The notes below the pieces were generated by a model. It saw only the letters and a list, made by a program, of their open reading frames with translations, was not told the DNA's origin and searched no databases. Shown one piece after another: positions 12,273 through 12,478 of a stretch of 12,478 nucleotides of DNA. Position numbers and translations under genes: made by a program. Origin of the DNA: DATJHM01 sp035493895 (lineage in GTDB: Bacteria; Chloroflexota; Ktedonobacteria; Ktedonobacterales; Ktedonobacteraceae). The DNA lies in the NCBI GenBank assembly GCA_035493895.1, contig DATJHM010000201.1:1-12478 (forward strand), in the 5' to 3' direction. Every line of letters starts with the position of its first letter. Position 1 is the first letter of the stretch.

Positions 12273-12478
12273 CTCTGTTTTTCTTCGAGGGTGAGGAAGG
12301 TATGTACCCCATTGCCAGGAGTGATCCGGTTCCACTTAACACCAGAGTGACGCGTTATAAAAATTTGTAAAAGTGCTACACAGGCTACACAAAGGTGGAT
12401 GTGATGGGGAGCTTGACCCTACATCCAGGTTACACTTCCTCTCCGGCAGGCTACATTGTTGTCGGGAGCGATGAGAGA
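12273..12478. other. Right-end non-coding stretch with CAGGYTACAY repeats
   Basis: No gene is evident up to the window edge. CAGGCTACAC (12381-12390), CAGGTTACAC (12426-12435) and CAGGCTACAT (12447-12456) repeat at 45- and 21-bp steps, with an extra GCTACAC at 12375-12381. An imperfect inverted repeat runs from 12396 to 12427: TGGATGT with ACATCCA, plus inner GGG with CCC. These may be regulator sites upstream of a gene lying beyond the window. Confidence 0.45.

Noticed and set aside
12471..12478. Possible start of the next gene (GGGAG..ATG at the right edge)
   Set aside because: Only two bases separate the purine motif and ATG, and just eight bases remain in the window, so no coding claim can be made.

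Overview
The window looks like a chromosomal stretch of a free-living, moderately GC-rich bacterium, most likely in the Chloroflexota and plausibly a Ktedonobacteria-type organism. The evidence is indirect. There is a multi-domain soluble GAF histidine kinase whose N-terminus resembles AhpD. The HemQ has the compact YPFV..WY layout rather than the longer Firmicutes one. There is a large secreted-type Ig-like protein with a cytosolic zinc ribbon, and GTAG-type hairpin repeats follow the last gene. No rRNA, tRNA, CRISPR array, transposase or phage gene is visible.

Left block (1-2751): an acetamidase/formamidase gene, cut by the window's left edge, is read leftward. Divergent from it, across a 316-bp gap holding a 28-bp hairpin-like inverted repeat, is a translationally coupled pair. 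This pair is a cyclodeaminase/cyclohydrolase-family gene (FchA type) and folD, overlapping by GTGA. All three genes act on one-carbon or formyl/amide chemistry. The most notable point is that this FolD keeps Tyr50, Gln98 and Asp121 but has Ile where the cyclohydrolase lysine (Lys54 in E. coli numbering) should be. The coupled FchA-type protein could supply the missing step.

Middle block (2804-7599, all minus strand): an orphan cytosolic sensor histidine kinase with a degenerate AhpD-like N-terminal region that has lost its CxxC, followed by GAF, HisKA and HATPase domains. Upstream of it is a two-gene unit: a zinc-ribbon / proline-rich / single-TM / Ig-like surface protein, then a three-TM protein with an arginine-rich tail. 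A clear intrinsic terminator (13-bp stem plus T-tract) closes this unit.

Right block (7600-12107): a 634-bp non-coding divergent region carries short direct repeats. It also has three clustered inverted repeats directly upstream of a good sigma-70-like promoter. The promoter leads into a tight heme operon, hemA-hemC-hemD-hemQ. HemA (glutamyl-tRNA reductase) starts tetrapyrrole synthesis, HemC and HemD build uroporphyrinogen III, and HemQ/ChdC catalyses the terminal coproheme decarboxylation of the coproporphyrin-dependent route. hemL, hemB, hemE, hemY and hemH must lie elsewhere. hemA overlaps hemC by 98 nt, hemC overlaps hemD by 8 nt, and hemD overlaps hemQ by 4 nt.

Right end (12108-12478): non-coding. 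It holds two tandem and one inverted copy of a small hairpin repeat with a compensatory base change, then a run of CAGGYTACAY repeats that may belong to the control region of the next gene.
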